Positions 52,906 through 62,037 of a DNA stretch of 64,000 nt are shown here, one piece after another. Source of the stretch: Haloglomus halophilum (GTDB lineage Archaea; Halobacteriota; Halobacteria; Halobacteriales; Haloarculaceae); assembly GCF_024298885.1 (NCBI RefSeq), contig NZ_CP101166.1, positions 3,409,149 to 3,473,148 on the forward strand, read 5' to 3'. Made by a program: the position numbers and the translations under genes. Position 1 is the stretch's first letter. Every line of letters starts with the position of its first letter. The notes under the pieces were generated by a model that worked only from the letters and a program-made list of their open reading frames with translations, ran no database searches and was not told where the DNA came from.

Positions 52906-53907
52906 ATGCGCGCCGCACGCTTCCATCCCGGCGAGGGGCTCCGTATCGAGGATATCGAGCGGCCGGACGTCGGCCCCGGCGAGCTACTGGTCGAGGTCGC
53001 CGCCTGCGGGGTCTGTCACTCCGACCTCCACCTGCTCGACGGCGACCTCCCCATCCCCCGGCCGACGACGCTCGGGCACGAGGTCGCCGGCACGGTCGTC
53101 GAGACCGGCGACGGCGTCTCGACCGCGGAAGGCACCGATGTCGCTGTTTTCGGTGGCTGGGGCTGTGGTACCTGTGCCGTCTGTGACCGGGGCGAGGACC
53201 AGCTCTGCAACCTCTCGAACTGGCTCGGTATCGGGAACGACGGCGGGTACGCCGAGTACCTCCGGGTGCCGACCGAGAAGTACGTGCTCCCGCTCGATGG
53301 CCTCGACCCGGAGACGGCCGCGCCGCTCACCGACGCCGCGTTGACGCCGTACCGCGCGGTGCAGCAGGCGGGCGAGCTGACGCCGGCCGATACGGTCGTC
53401 TGTATCGGCATCGGTGGGCTCGGGCAGTTCGGCGTCCAGTTCGCCGCGATGACGGGCGCCCAGGTCGTCGCGGTCGATCTCGACGAGGCGAAACTCGACC
53501 GCGCGGTCGACCTCGGCGCGGACGCGACCGTGAACGCCGCCGAGACGCGGGTGCCGTCGGCTATCAGCAGCGTGGCGGCCGGGGAGGTGTCGGCCGTCCT
53601 CGACTTCGTCGGCGACGACGACACCCTCCAGTGGGGGTCGAACGCGCTCGGCGTCGGCGGTCACCTCGTCCTCGCGGGTATCGGGGGCGGCGCCATCGAC
53701 TTCTCGTGGAACCCGCTTGCGGGCCAGGAGCTGACCTACCGGACGGTGCAGTGGGGGAGCGTGCCCGAACTCCGCGAGGTGCTGACTGTCGCGCGCCGGG
53801 GCGCCCTCGACGTCCGGACCGAGTCCGTCGGCTTCGACGATCTGCAAGCGACGCTCGACCGCCTGCGCGCGGGCGAGGTCGAGACCCGGGCCGTGCTGAC
53901 GCCGTGA
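52906..53907 (+). CDS. Zinc-dependent alcohol dehydrogenase
   Basis: 333 residues, MDR superfamily. The catalytic zinc Cys is in VAACGVCHSDLHLLDGD, with GHEVAGTVVETGDGV; the structural zinc site is GCGTCAVCDRGEDQLCNL. The Rossmann motif is VCIGIGGLGQFGVQFAAMTG. It oxidises or reduces an alcohol with NAD(P). It follows the ThDP enzyme by 88 bases on the same strand, so they may act in one pathway, for example aldehyde made then reduced. Confidence 0.92.
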   Translation: MRAARFHPGEGLRIEDIERPDVGPGELLVEVAACGVCHSDLHLLDGDLPIPRPTTLGHEVAGTVVETGDGVSTAEGTDVAVFGGWGCGTCAVCDRGEDQLCNLSNWLGIGNDGGYAEYLRVPTEKYVLPLDGLDPETAAPLTDAALTPYRAVQQAGELTPADTVVCIGIGGLGQFGVQFAAMTGAQVVAVDLDEAKLDRAVDLGADATVNAAETRVPSAISSVAAGEVSAVLDFVGDDDTLQWGSNALGVGGHLVLAGIGGGAIDFSWNPLAGQELTYRTVQWGSVPELREVLTVARRGALDVRTESVGFDDLQATLDRLRAGEVETRAVLTP

Positions 53908-53967
53908 CCCGCCGACCGAACGCCCGCGAGACGGTAGGTTGAAGCGTTCCCGCACGCAGGCTGGGGT

Positions 53968-54099
53968 ATGAACCTCCAGGACTTCGACCACCCGACCTGG
54001 TTCACGGCCGCCGGGACGCTCGTCAGCTACACCGTCATCCTCCTGGCGATGTTCGTCCTGCTGTTCGTCGTGCCGTACGCCATCTTCGTCGCCATCTGA
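53968..54099 (+). CDS. Small single-span membrane protein
   Basis: 43 residues. A short polar N-terminus (MNLQDFDHPTWFTAAGTLVS) leads into a long hydrophobic span (TVILLAMFVLLFVVPYAIFV). It has a haloarchaeal-looking start and sits 61 bases after the alcohol dehydrogenase and just before the convergent PLD gene. Small proteins of this kind are conserved in haloarchaea, function unknown. It is too short for most gene finders. Confidence 0.6.
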   Translation: MNLQDFDHPTWFTAAGTLVSYTVILLAMFVLLFVVPYAIFVAI

Positions 54100-54103
54100 C
54101 CCG

Positions 54104-55807
54104 TCACCAGCCGATTCGCTCGTTCTCGTCGTCGCTTCCCAGCTCCGAGCGCCGCTCGAACTCGAACCGACTGGCCAGCCACAGCGCCCCACCGCCGCCC
54201 GCCACGAGGGCGGCCAGCAGCCCGACCGGGAGCCGCCACGCGCCGCCGCGCCAGTCCGCCCGGAAGACGCGCCCGAAGTAGCGCGCTGCGCCCTCGCTCT
54301 CAAGCGCGAGCACGACCTCGCGGTTCTCCCGGGCCGAGTGGTTGTTCCAGTTCATGGAGCCGACCACGACGGTCTCGCCGTCGATGACGACGCCCTTCGC
54401 GTGGACCTTGCCGTAGCGCCCCCGTGGCTCCGCGAGTTCCGCTTCCAGGTCGAGCCCCTCCCGCGCGGCGCGCTCGTCGAGCACGCGGACGACGGCACGG
54501 TTCTCCTCGCGAGCGTACCACGCGCCGTTGAGGAGGACCCGAACCCGGACGCCGCGACGGGCGGCCCGCACGAGCGCCCGGACGAACGGCTGGTCGGGGC
54601 TGCCGGCGGTGGCCTGCAACACCCGGATGGACTCCTCGGCCGCGTCGAGGCGACGTACGACCGCGCGCTCGGCGTTGTCGGGTGCGACCAGCACCTCGAC
54701 GCTGTCCACCGAGACCGACCGTGCGCGGAACCGCGTCGGGTACGAGGCGTTCGCCGGGCTCGACGGCTCGAACGACCCGTCCCGTGGTCGCACTTCCGGC
54801 CAGGGGCGCGCCCCGCGTGCCCCGAAATCGGAACGGAACGTCTCGGCCAGTACCGCCGCCGTCTCGGCGTCGCGCGTGACGACGCCCCAGCCCCGCGAGC
54901 CGTTACCGCCCGTTCCCGCCGGTTTCCAGTTCTCCGTCAGGACGACCGCCCGGTCGTCCGCCACGGCGTACTTCGGGTGGTGGAAGTCGTATCGGGCGCG
55001 GGGGCCGCCGACGAGCCGGACCCCGACGCCCGCGGCCCGCAGGCGGTCCAGCGCGCGGGCCTCCGCGCGCGAGATACCACCCACGGGACCCCCGTCGACC
55101 AGCACCCGTACGCGGACACCGCGCCGGGCGGCCGCGACCAGTGTGTCGACCACGCGCTCCGAGGTGAGCGTGTAGCCCGCGAGGAGGAGCCGGTCGTCGG
55201 CGGCGCGCAGTGTTGCCACTGGCGGTCCCGGCGAGTCGGGGAGTACGAACGCCGTCGCCGGGCCGCCACCGGTCGTTCGGACCGGGAACCGCGTCGCGCC
55301 GATGGGATGGAACGCCCCGGTTCCGGGCCGGTACGCCTCGCCCTCGGGGGCGTCGCGATAGGTGACCGAGTCGACGGTCACGCCGTCGACGAGCAGCCGG
55401 AGTTCCTCCCCGCCGTTCGCGAGCGCCGGGAGGTCGACGGTGACGACGGTTCCCGGGTCGGACGTACCGTTGGCGGTCCGGTTCGCCACGGCCCGCGGAG
55501 CGGCGGTGAGGGTCACGCGGCCACCGACCGTCCGGTTCGGGAGCGCGAGACGGTCCTCGCCGTCGTCAAGTGCGAACCGTCCGAGGTCCGTTCCCGGCGG
55601 GACCGAGAGCGTGACCGTCTCCCCGCGGTCCTCGTCCGCGACCGGGTTCGGAACGACGCGGAGGAACTCGGCCCCGCCGGCGACCCCGACCCCGCCCGCT
55701 GCTGGCCCGGCGAACGTGGCGGCCGCAACGAGGGCGATTGCGGTCGCTACGGCGAGGGTTCCCCGGAGTACCCGCGTGGACGACGGAGCCGACTGTGGGT
55801 ACCGCAC
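54104..55807 (-). CDS. Secreted/membrane-anchored phospholipase D-like protein
   Basis: 567 residues. A signal peptide is at the N-terminus (TLAVATAIALVAAATFAGPA). A beta-sandwich lamin-tail-like domain follows (EFLRVVPNPVADEDRGETVT, VDLPALANGGEELRLLVDGV). Two PLD half-sites: HHPKYAVADDRAVVLTENW and VHAKGVVIDGETVVVGSMNW, the second with the full H-x-K-x4-D. A C-terminal membrane span (VGLLAALVAGGGGALWLASR) then a charged tail. It is likely a cell-surface hydrolase of phosphodiesters in lipid or DNA. The first His site reads HxKxxxxD, so both look competent. Confidence 0.88.
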   Translation of the reverse strand: MRYPQSAPSSTRVLRGTLAVATAIALVAAATFAGPAAGGVGVAGGAEFLRVVPNPVADEDRGETVTLSVPPGTDLGRFALDDGEDRLALPNRTVGGRVTLTAAPRAVANRTANGTSDPGTVVTVDLPALANGGEELRLLVDGVTVDSVTYRDAPEGEAYRPGTGAFHPIGATRFPVRTTGGGPATAFVLPDSPGPPVATLRAADDRLLLAGYTLTSERVVDTLVAAARRGVRVRVLVDGGPVGGISRAEARALDRLRAAGVGVRLVGGPRARYDFHHPKYAVADDRAVVLTENWKPAGTGGNGSRGWGVVTRDAETAAVLAETFRSDFGARGARPWPEVRPRDGSFEPSSPANASYPTRFRARSVSVDSVEVLVAPDNAERAVVRRLDAAEESIRVLQATAGSPDQPFVRALVRAARRGVRVRVLLNGAWYAREENRAVVRVLDERAAREGLDLEAELAEPRGRYGKVHAKGVVIDGETVVVGSMNWNNHSARENREVVLALESEGAARYFGRVFRADWRGGAWRLPVGLLAALVAGGGGALWLASRFEFERRSELGSDDENERIGW

Positions 55808-55841
55808 GGGGACGGTGGTCCCGGCACCCTACTTGAATCTA

Positions 55842-55895
55842 CGTGACGGAGATGTCGTGGAACGTCTGCGTGACGGAGGTTGTCGTCGAACCTGT
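55842..55895. repeat. 27-base imperfect direct repeat
   Basis: cgtgacgga begins at 55842 and again at 55869, exactly 27 bases apart, each followed by related sequence (gatgtcgtggaac and ggttgtcgtcgaac). It is in the spacer between the divergent promoters of the PLD gene (55807) and the region downstream of the HEAT gene (55961). It is too weak to name a function. Confidence 0.4.
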
Positions 55896-55960
55896 ACAGC
55901 AAGTAGGGAAGCAAGGGGTTTGTAGACGTGATCGGCAGGTTCGCGGCGAATTGCCCCAGT

Positions 55961-57388
55961 CTACGCCTTCTGCTTCTCCTTTCCGAGCGCCTCGGCGGCC
56001 CGCTCGGCCTCGTCCTGCACGATGAACGAGCGGTCGTCGGCGTAGGCGGCGGCCGACTCCAGCGCACGCTCCGTGCCGATGCGGTTGAGCGCCCAGACGG
56101 CGGCGGCACGGACCGAATCGTCGTCGTCCTCGGTGATGCGGTTGGCGAGCGGGTCGATGGCCCGGGTGTCGCCGATCATGCCCAGCGCGCGGGCCGCGCG
56201 GGCGCGGACCTCGGGGTCCTCGGCGACCAGCCGGTCGGCCACGTCCTGGGTCGCCTCCTCGCTGCCGATCTCGCCGAGTGCCCGGAGGACCGTCCGCTGG
56301 AGCGGCGGGTTGGACTCGTCCTGGATGTAGTCGACCAGCGTCTCGACCGCACGGTCGTCGGCGATCTTGCCGAGCACCTCGATGGCCGGCCGGTCGCGCT
56401 TCTGTGCGCGCTCCATCATCGCGTCGTAGGCCTCCTCGGGGCCCATCCGGCGGAACGCGTCGATGCAGTTCTCCTCCATGAACTCGCTGGTGAGGTACTC
56501 CAGCGCCATGAGGATGCGCTCGGGATCGTTCTCCTGCTCGGCGATGCGGACGACGCTGAGCTCCGGCGGGAAGTCCTTCCGGTTCTCGGAGGTGAGGCGG
56601 TCGTAGAAGCCCTCGGCCTCCATCTTCTGCCGAACCGAGAGGTCGTCCCACGTCTCGGCGTCGTCGACACCGGCCTCCAGCGCGTCGGCGGCCTCGACCA
56701 GCGCGGCGAGCGTCTCGGCGTCCTCGTCGGCGTCGAGGCCCGCCCCCTCGATAGCCTCGGCCGCGTGGTCGAGCGCCTCGGCGGCGTCGGCCGGCGTCTC
56801 GCCCGCGTCCGTGTCCGCGGACAGGTCCTGCTCCTCCAGCGCGGCCAGGAACGTGGCTACCGCGTCGACGGCCTCGGTCTCGCCGCGCTCGGTCCACTCC
56901 GCCTCGTCCAGGGTCCCCTGCACCGACTCGATGACCGCGACCACGTCCTCGGCGTAGGGGCCGCGAGCCTCCTCGATGCCGTCCCGGAGCTCCTCGACGC
57001 GGGCCTCCAGCTCGGCGCGGGGATCCTCAGCGTCCTCGTCGTCCTCGTCCGGTTCGGGGAGGTCGGCGGCCTCCAGCGTCGTGGCCACGTCGTCGAGGTC
57101 GGCTTCCACGGCGTCGAGGTCGGCCTCCGTCTCGGCGGCCTCCAGCGCCTCGGCCACCTCGTCGAGCTGTTCGTCCAGTTCGTCCGCGCCCACATCGACC
57201 GCGAGCGCCTCCTCCTCGGCTTCCTCGTCGGTCTCGGCATCCTCGCTCTCGGTGTCCGCGGACGCGTCGGGCGTCTCCTCGCCCTCCTCGTCCGGGCTGT
57301 CGTTCTCGAACTCGAACTCCTCCTCGTCGGCCGACTCGGCCTCGTCCGGGGAGTCCTCGGGGTCGTCGGGCGCGTCCTCGTCGCTCAT
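55961..57388 (-). CDS. Acidic coiled-coil protein with HEAT repeats
   Basis: 475 residues from the ATG at 57388 (MSDEDAPDDPEDSPDEAESA), chosen because a minus-strand CCTTTGG lies about 27 bases before it; earlier in-frame starts add 6-19 residues. The first 300 residues are acidic helix and coiled coil. The last 160 form HEAT repeats: IEVLGKIADDRAVETLVDYI, RTVLRALGEIGSEEATQDVA, RARAARALGMIGDTRAIDPL, AAAVWALNRIGTERALESAA. HEAT arrays scaffold other proteins. The partner is unknown; the next gene is archaetidylserine synthase on the same strand. Confidence 0.85.
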   Translation of the reverse strand: MSDEDAPDDPEDSPDEAESADEEEFEFENDSPDEEGEETPDASADTESEDAETDEEAEEEALAVDVGADELDEQLDEVAEALEAAETEADLDAVEADLDDVATTLEAADLPEPDEDDEDAEDPRAELEARVEELRDGIEEARGPYAEDVVAVIESVQGTLDEAEWTERGETEAVDAVATFLAALEEQDLSADTDAGETPADAAEALDHAAEAIEGAGLDADEDAETLAALVEAADALEAGVDDAETWDDLSVRQKMEAEGFYDRLTSENRKDFPPELSVVRIAEQENDPERILMALEYLTSEFMEENCIDAFRRMGPEEAYDAMMERAQKRDRPAIEVLGKIADDRAVETLVDYIQDESNPPLQRTVLRALGEIGSEEATQDVADRLVAEDPEVRARAARALGMIGDTRAIDPLANRITEDDDDSVRAAAVWALNRIGTERALESAAAYADDRSFIVQDEAERAAEALGKEKQKA

Positions 57389-57445
57389 GGGGGTGAGTTG
57401 TTCCATTCGCGCCAAAGGCGTTTCCGTTCGCTTCCCGGGTGACAC

Positions 57446-58159
57446 TCAGGGCTCGCGCCAGTAGAAGCGCGGCGACAGCACGAGGTACGCGAGCGCCGCG
57501 AGCAGGAGGCTCCGGGGGAAGACGCCGCCGAACGCCCCCGGGAGCAGCACGGCGAGCGCCTGCAGGCCTCCGAGCACCAGCGCGTCGCGGGCGAACAGTT
57601 CGGGATAGGTGACCGGCGCGAGCATCAGGTAGACGAACAGGCCGGTCGCGCCCAGCAGGACCGCCGCGACAGAGGTGCCCAGTGTCGCCGCGAGCGGGCC
57701 GAGGCCAGCGAGGTAGCCGGCGGCGAGGATGGTGCCGGCGAGTGTCGTCTGGACGCCCTCGGTCGTCGCGCCGTCGACGTCCTCGGCGGTGTAGAGGCCG
57801 AGCCGGAGGACGGCGGCAGCGACGAACAGCGCCGGGAGCAGGAGCGTCGCGGCACCCGTCCCGTCGAGGGACACCCCCCACTCCGCCCGCGCGACGGCGA
57901 AGACGAACACGGCCGGCGCGACCGCGAAGGAGGCCACGTCGGCCAGCGAGTCGAGGACCTTTCCCACGTCGGTCCCGCCGTAGTGGCGGGCGAGGACGCC
58001 ATCGAGGCCGTCCGCGATGGCCGCCAGCAGGAGGAGGCGTGCCGCCAGCGCCGGGTCTGCCGTGGCGACCGCGGCGGCGGTGAACCCCAGCGCCGCGTTG
58101 GCCACGGTCACCACGTCGGCGGGACCGATACGGCCGACGAAGCGGGGCTGGACGCGCAT
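57446..58159 (-). CDS. pssA: CDP-archaeol serine/alcohol phosphatidyltransferase (archaetidylserine synthase)
   Basis: 237 residues from the ATG at 58159 (MRVQPRFVGRIGPADVVTVA). A GTG/ATG-type longer frame to 58216 adds a charged N-terminus; 58159 is preferred because a minus-strand CGACTAAG lies about 27 bases before it. The CDP-alcohol motif is IADGLDGVLARHYGGTDVGK then VLDSLADVASF. About eight membrane segments. It puts serine (or another alcohol) on CDP-archaeol. It pairs in function with the transferase at 8.9 kb. Confidence 0.88.
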   Translation of the reverse strand: MRVQPRFVGRIGPADVVTVANAALGFTAAAVATADPALAARLLLLAAIADGLDGVLARHYGGTDVGKVLDSLADVASFAVAPAVFVFAVARAEWGVSLDGTGAATLLLPALFVAAAVLRLGLYTAEDVDGATTEGVQTTLAGTILAAGYLAGLGPLAATLGTSVAAVLLGATGLFVYLMLAPVTYPELFARDALVLGGLQALAVLLPGAFGGVFPRSLLLAALAYLVLSPRFYWREP

Positions 58160-58298
58160 ACTCTCGGCGTCGGCACTCGCGCTCTTAGTCGGTTCGCTCT
58201 CCGGTCGCTCGGCCACGCCGCCTGGCCCCGCTCACGGCTCCCTGTTCCCGTTTCCGGCTGACGGTGGGTTTTAGCGGCTGGCCACACTCGACTCGGGT

Positions 58299-59924
58299 AT
58301 GGTGTTCCGGCTGGTGCTGGGCTGTGGCTCCGTCGGTCGGGATATCGTCACCTCGATATCGGGCACCGGCGACCTGCTGGTCCTCACCGACGAGGAGTCC
58401 CGGGTGAACTCGCTCCGGGAGGAGGGCGTCACCGCCGAGGTCGCCGACCCGACGAACGCGGATGCCATCCGTGCTCGCGCCGGCCACGTCGACAGTATCA
58501 TCGTCGGGAGCCCACAGGCCGCTCGCAACCGGGAGATTACGACCGCCGCACGGGAGGCGTACCCCGACGCCTTCCTGCTGGCCTACACGGGGCTCGGCGC
58601 GACGCCGGGGGACCGCGAGGCGCTCGCCGCCCTCGCCGACCGGACGGTCGACCTCGGGGCCGCGGTCGCCGAGGCGCTGCTCCAACGCGTCGGCGACGCC
58701 GGCTACCGACTACGGCGCCTCAATCGTGTCCTCAACGCCATCGACGGGCGACTCGCGGTCGTCATGCACGACAACCCGGACCCGGACGCTATCGCGTCGG
58801 CGGTGGCGCTCCGGATGCTCGCCGAACGGGCCGGAATCGAGGCAGATGCCTGCTACTACGGCGATATCAACCATCAGGAGAACCGGGCCCTGGTCAACCT
58901 GCTGGCGTTCGACCTCGTCGAACTCGACCCGGCGGCGGACCCCCGGGAGACGTACGGTGGCTTCGCGCTGGTCGACCACTCCCGCCCGGGCGTCAACGAC
59001 CAGCTCCCCGCCGACACGCCCGTCGATATCGTCATCGACCACCATCCGCCGCGGGGTCCGGTGGAGGCCTCGTTCGTCGACCTCCGGAGCGACGTGGGCG
59101 CGACCAGTACCCTCCTCACGGGCTATCTCGAGGGGTTCACCGTCGAGCCGACCGCGGCCGTCGCGACGGGGCTCCTGTTCGGTATCCGGGTCGATACCAT
59201 GGACTTCTCCCGGGAGGTCTCCATCGAGGACTTCCGGGCCGCGGCCACCCTCGTGCCACACGCTGACGCCGACACGCTCGACCGCATCGAGTCGCCGTCC
59301 GTGAGCGTGGAGACGCTCGAGTGCATCGGCCGCGCCATCCGGAAGCGGGAGGTCCACGGCGAGGTGGTCGTCTCCTGCATCGGCCGGACCGGCGACCGCG
59401 ACGCGCTCGCACAGGCCGCCGACACCCTGCTCGACCTCGAGGGGGTCTCCGTCACCTTCGTCTACGGCTACACCGACGACATGGTGTACGCCTCCGCGCG
59501 GGCACGGGGAACCGACCTCGACCTCGGCGAGGCACTTCGTGATGCCTTCGGGCAGATCGGCAGCGCCGGTGGCCACGCCGACATGGCCGGTGCCCAGCTC
59601 CCCGTCGGCGCGCTGGCGGTCCGCTTCGGCGAGGACGAGGCCGAGGGCGTCGACCACGACCCCGAGGACGACCTCCGGGAGGCCATCGACGCGCGCTTCC
59701 TGGAGGCAATCGACATCACGCCGGACCTCGCGGCGACCACGGTCTACGGACAGGGCAACTACATGGGTGCCGATTCGCCCCGTCTCGGCACCGGACTGGC
59801 AGGGGACACCCGGGAGGACCGGGCCGGCGACGGCGAGTCGCCTCCCGACCACGGGAGCGACCCGGACGACGACGCCGGAGCACGGATGGATGGCGAGGGC
59901 CACGGCGGGGAGGGTGACGCCTGA
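58299..59924 (+). CDS. TrkA-N/DHH-DHHA1 phosphoesterase
   Basis: 541 residues. An N-terminal nucleotide-binding TrkA-N-like domain is seen (VLGCGSVGRDIVTSISGTGD, ADPTNADAIRARAGHVDSII). A DHH domain follows with HDNPDPDAIASAVALRMLAE, VDHSRPGVNDQL and VIDHHPPRGPVEASFVD; then DHHA1 with GSAGGHADMAGAQLP. This architecture is common in haloarchaea and resembles NrnA/GdpP-like nanoRNA or cyclic-dinucleotide phosphoesterases. Which nucleotide it hydrolyses is unknown. The C-terminal 70 residues are acidic and disordered. A TATA-like ttttag precedes the ATG. Confidence 0.88.
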   Translation: MVFRLVLGCGSVGRDIVTSISGTGDLLVLTDEESRVNSLREEGVTAEVADPTNADAIRARAGHVDSIIVGSPQAARNREITTAAREAYPDAFLLAYTGLGATPGDREALAALADRTVDLGAAVAEALLQRVGDAGYRLRRLNRVLNAIDGRLAVVMHDNPDPDAIASAVALRMLAERAGIEADACYYGDINHQENRALVNLLAFDLVELDPAADPRETYGGFALVDHSRPGVNDQLPADTPVDIVIDHHPPRGPVEASFVDLRSDVGATSTLLTGYLEGFTVEPTAAVATGLLFGIRVDTMDFSREVSIEDFRAAATLVPHADADTLDRIESPSVSVETLECIGRAIRKREVHGEVVVSCIGRTGDRDALAQAADTLLDLEGVSVTFVYGYTDDMVYASARARGTDLDLGEALRDAFGQIGSAGGHADMAGAQLPVGALAVRFGEDEAEGVDHDPEDDLREAIDARFLEAIDITPDLAATTVYGQGNYMGADSPRLGTGLAGDTREDRAGDGESPPDHGSDPDDDAGARMDGEGHGGEGDA

Positions 59925-60002
59925 CCGGTTGCCCGGCCGTCGACCGCCGGCGACATGCCGCTGGGGGAGCGCTTTTGCTTGCGCGTCCCCCACGGTCGGG
60001 CA

Positions 60003-60809
60003 ATGGTAGACCGCGTTGACGAGAAACCCCAGGTCCGGGATTACATGACGCGGGACGTCGAGACGGTGTCGCCCGACGAGACGGTCGGGGTGGTGGCACG
60101 ACGGATGGCCGAGAGCGACGGCCACGGCGGCTTCCCCGTCTGTGACGGCCGCCGGGTCGAGGGGTTCGTCGCCGCACGGGACCTCCTCCTCGCCGGCGAC
60201 AACGAGCCGATATTCAAGGTGATGACCCGGGACCTCGTCGTCGCGCACCCGGACATGGAGATCACCGACGTGGGGCGTGTCATCCTCCGCTCCGGTATCC
60301 AGCGGCTCCCCGTCGTGGACGACGCGGGCAACCTCGTCGGCATCATCTCGAACGCGGATGTCATCCGCTCGCACATCGAACGCGCCACGCCCGGGAAGGT
60401 GGACAAGCTCATGCAGACCCTCCAGAACATCCACGATGTCGGCGCCTCGGAGGAGCGACGCACGGTGGAACTCGCCGCCCTCCGCCCGACCCAGTCGAAG
60501 GTGTACTCGGACGAACTGGAGGGGCGGAGCTACGAGCTGGAGAACGGCCTCGCCGAGCCCCTCGTCGTCATCGACAACGCCGGCGAACTCCTGCTCGCCG
60601 ACGGACACCACCGCGTCAAGGCCGCCCACAAGCTCGGCATCGAGGAGATGGACGCCTACGTCATCGTGCTCGACGAACGGGTCCAGCTGGGGATGGCCGA
60701 GACCGCCGAGAAGGAGGACCTCCACGCCATCGAGGACATCCAGGAGGTCGACTACGCCCACCATCCCCTCGTCGAGACGACCCACCGCCTTCAGGAAGGC
60801 GAACGGTAG
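60003..60809 (+). CDS. CBS-pair protein fused to ParB/sulfiredoxin-like domain
   Basis: 268 residues. Two CBS domains occupy about residues 8-130: YMTRDVETVSPDETVGVVAR and VMTRDLVVAHPDMEITDVGR, each ending in GFVAARDLLL-like or GIISNADVIR. A ParB/sulfiredoxin-like part follows (about 160-240) with the motif EPLVVIDNAGELLLADGHHR (the ADGHHR core) and VKAAHKLGIEEMDAYVIVLD. CBS pairs bind adenosyl nucleotides; the ParB-like domain can bind nucleotide or DNA. The joint role is unknown. A cttttgcttg promoter lies about 28 bases upstream. Confidence 0.88.
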   Translation: MVDRVDEKPQVRDYMTRDVETVSPDETVGVVARRMAESDGHGGFPVCDGRRVEGFVAARDLLLAGDNEPIFKVMTRDLVVAHPDMEITDVGRVILRSGIQRLPVVDDAGNLVGIISNADVIRSHIERATPGKVDKLMQTLQNIHDVGASEERRTVELAALRPTQSKVYSDELEGRSYELENGLAEPLVVIDNAGELLLADGHHRVKAAHKLGIEEMDAYVIVLDERVQLGMAETAEKEDLHAIEDIQEVDYAHHPLVETTHRLQEGER

Positions 60810-60902
60810 GTCCGCGACGCCCCACGGCAGCAGCCCGGACGCCGGCCGTCGTGACGCTCCGACGGCCCGGTGCCACGGGTACCGGCGCGCCCGGCACACC
60901 AT

Positions 60903-60956
60903 GCATGGACGGGTGACGCTGCATGGACGGGTGACGCTGCATGGACGGGTGACGCC
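60903..60956. repeat. 18-base tandem repeat, three units
   Basis: gcatggacgggtgacgct occurs three times in a row, the last with one changed base. It lies between the CBS-ParB gene (60809) and the ABC ATPase start (60994). The 18-base period keeps a reading frame (LHGRVT), but the frame does not belong to the ATPase core. It may be slippage or part of a leader. Confidence 0.65.
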
Positions 60957-60993
60957 CGGCGGCCTTTTGCTCGTGCCGCTCCAAACCGTGGTA

Positions 60994-62037
60994 GTGACTG
61001 ATTCGAGGGACGGAAACGGGTCGGCTGTGGACCCGGCACGGACCGGCGCCACCGAGGCGCCCGCGGTCACGGTCCGCGACCTCCGGAAGACGTACGGAAG
61101 CGGCGACGACCGCGTGGTCGCGGTCGAGGACGTCTCCTTCACGGTCGACCGGGGCGAGGTCGTCGGGCTGCTCGGCCCCAACGGGGCCGGGAAGACGACC
61201 ACGCTGAAGGCCGCGCTCGGCCTCCTCGTCCCGACCGTCGGGACCTGCGAGGTGTTCGGGACCGATGTCCACAAGGAGACGGCCACAGCGTACCGCCACG
61301 TCGGCGCGATGCTGGAGGGGGCACGGAACGTCTACTGGCGGCTGACGCCCCGCGAGAACCTGTCGTTCTTCGCCTCGCTCCAGGGCATCGACCCGCGCTC
61401 CCGGCGGGAGGCACACGACCGCCTGCTGGAGTCGCTCGACCTGCTGGACCGCGCGGACGACGCCGTCAACGACTTCTCGCGGGGGATGAAGGGGAAGGTG
61501 GCGCTGGCCGCGACGCTCGCCCGCGAGACGCCCGTCGTCTTCCTCGACGAGCCGACGCTGGGGCTGGACGTGGAGGCGACCCGCGACCTCCGGAGCCGTA
61601 TCCGGCGCCTCGCCGACGAGGAAGGCCGCACGGTGCTGCTGTCGAGCCACGACATGGACACCGTCCAGGCCGTCTGTGACCGCGCCGTCGTCATGAACGA
61701 GGGGCGCGTCGTCGCGGCCGACGCCGTCGAGAACCTCGTCGGCCTCTTCCGGACCCGGGAGTACGAGGTGACGGTCGCGGGCACGCTCGGCGACGCCCGG
61801 GAGCCGCTGGAAAGCGCGTTCGAGGCCCGCGGGTTCCGCGAGATGGCCGACGGGACCCAGTTCACCGCGACGGTCCCGGAGGGACGGTTCTACGACTTCG
61901 TCGACCGGCTCCGCGAGGCCGGGGTCGAGGTGGTCGCCGTCTCCGCCCGGGAGACGGACCTCGAGGAGGCGTTCCTCAGGCTCACGCGCCGGGACGGCGT
62001 CGACGGGACCGTTCGCGCGGAGGTGCGTGCGGAGTGA
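60994..62037 (+). CDS. ABC-2 type transporter, ATP-binding subunit
   Basis: 347 residues from the GTG at 60994. Motifs: Walker A GLLGPNGAGKTTTLKAALGL, the signature region VNDFSRGMKGKVALAATLA (FSRGM in place of LSGGQ), Walker B VVFLDEPTLGLDVEATRDLR, and the H-loop LLSSHDMDTVQ. The C-terminal 90 residues are the DRA-type extension. The start is uncertain because an 18-base tandem repeat lies upstream; a cttttgctc element at 60963 fits 60988 or 60994. It powers the permease that follows (GTGA overlap), an exporter of a drug, lipid or polysaccharide. Confidence 0.92.
   Translation: MTDSRDGNGSAVDPARTGATEAPAVTVRDLRKTYGSGDDRVVAVEDVSFTVDRGEVVGLLGPNGAGKTTTLKAALGLLVPTVGTCEVFGTDVHKETATAYRHVGAMLEGARNVYWRLTPRENLSFFASLQGIDPRSRREAHDRLLESLDLLDRADDAVNDFSRGMKGKVALAATLARETPVVFLDEPTLGLDVEATRDLRSRIRRLADEEGRTVLLSSHDMDTVQAVCDRAVVMNEGRVVAADAVENLVGLFRTREYEVTVAGTLGDAREPLESAFEARGFREMADGTQFTATVPEGRFYDFVDRLREAGVEVVAVSARETDLEEAFLRLTRRDGVDGTVRAEVRAE

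Noticed and set aside
58710..61286. An 858-codon leftward frame opposite the DHH and CBS genes
   Set aside because: Shadow of the rightward genes; the rightward proteins have clear domains.
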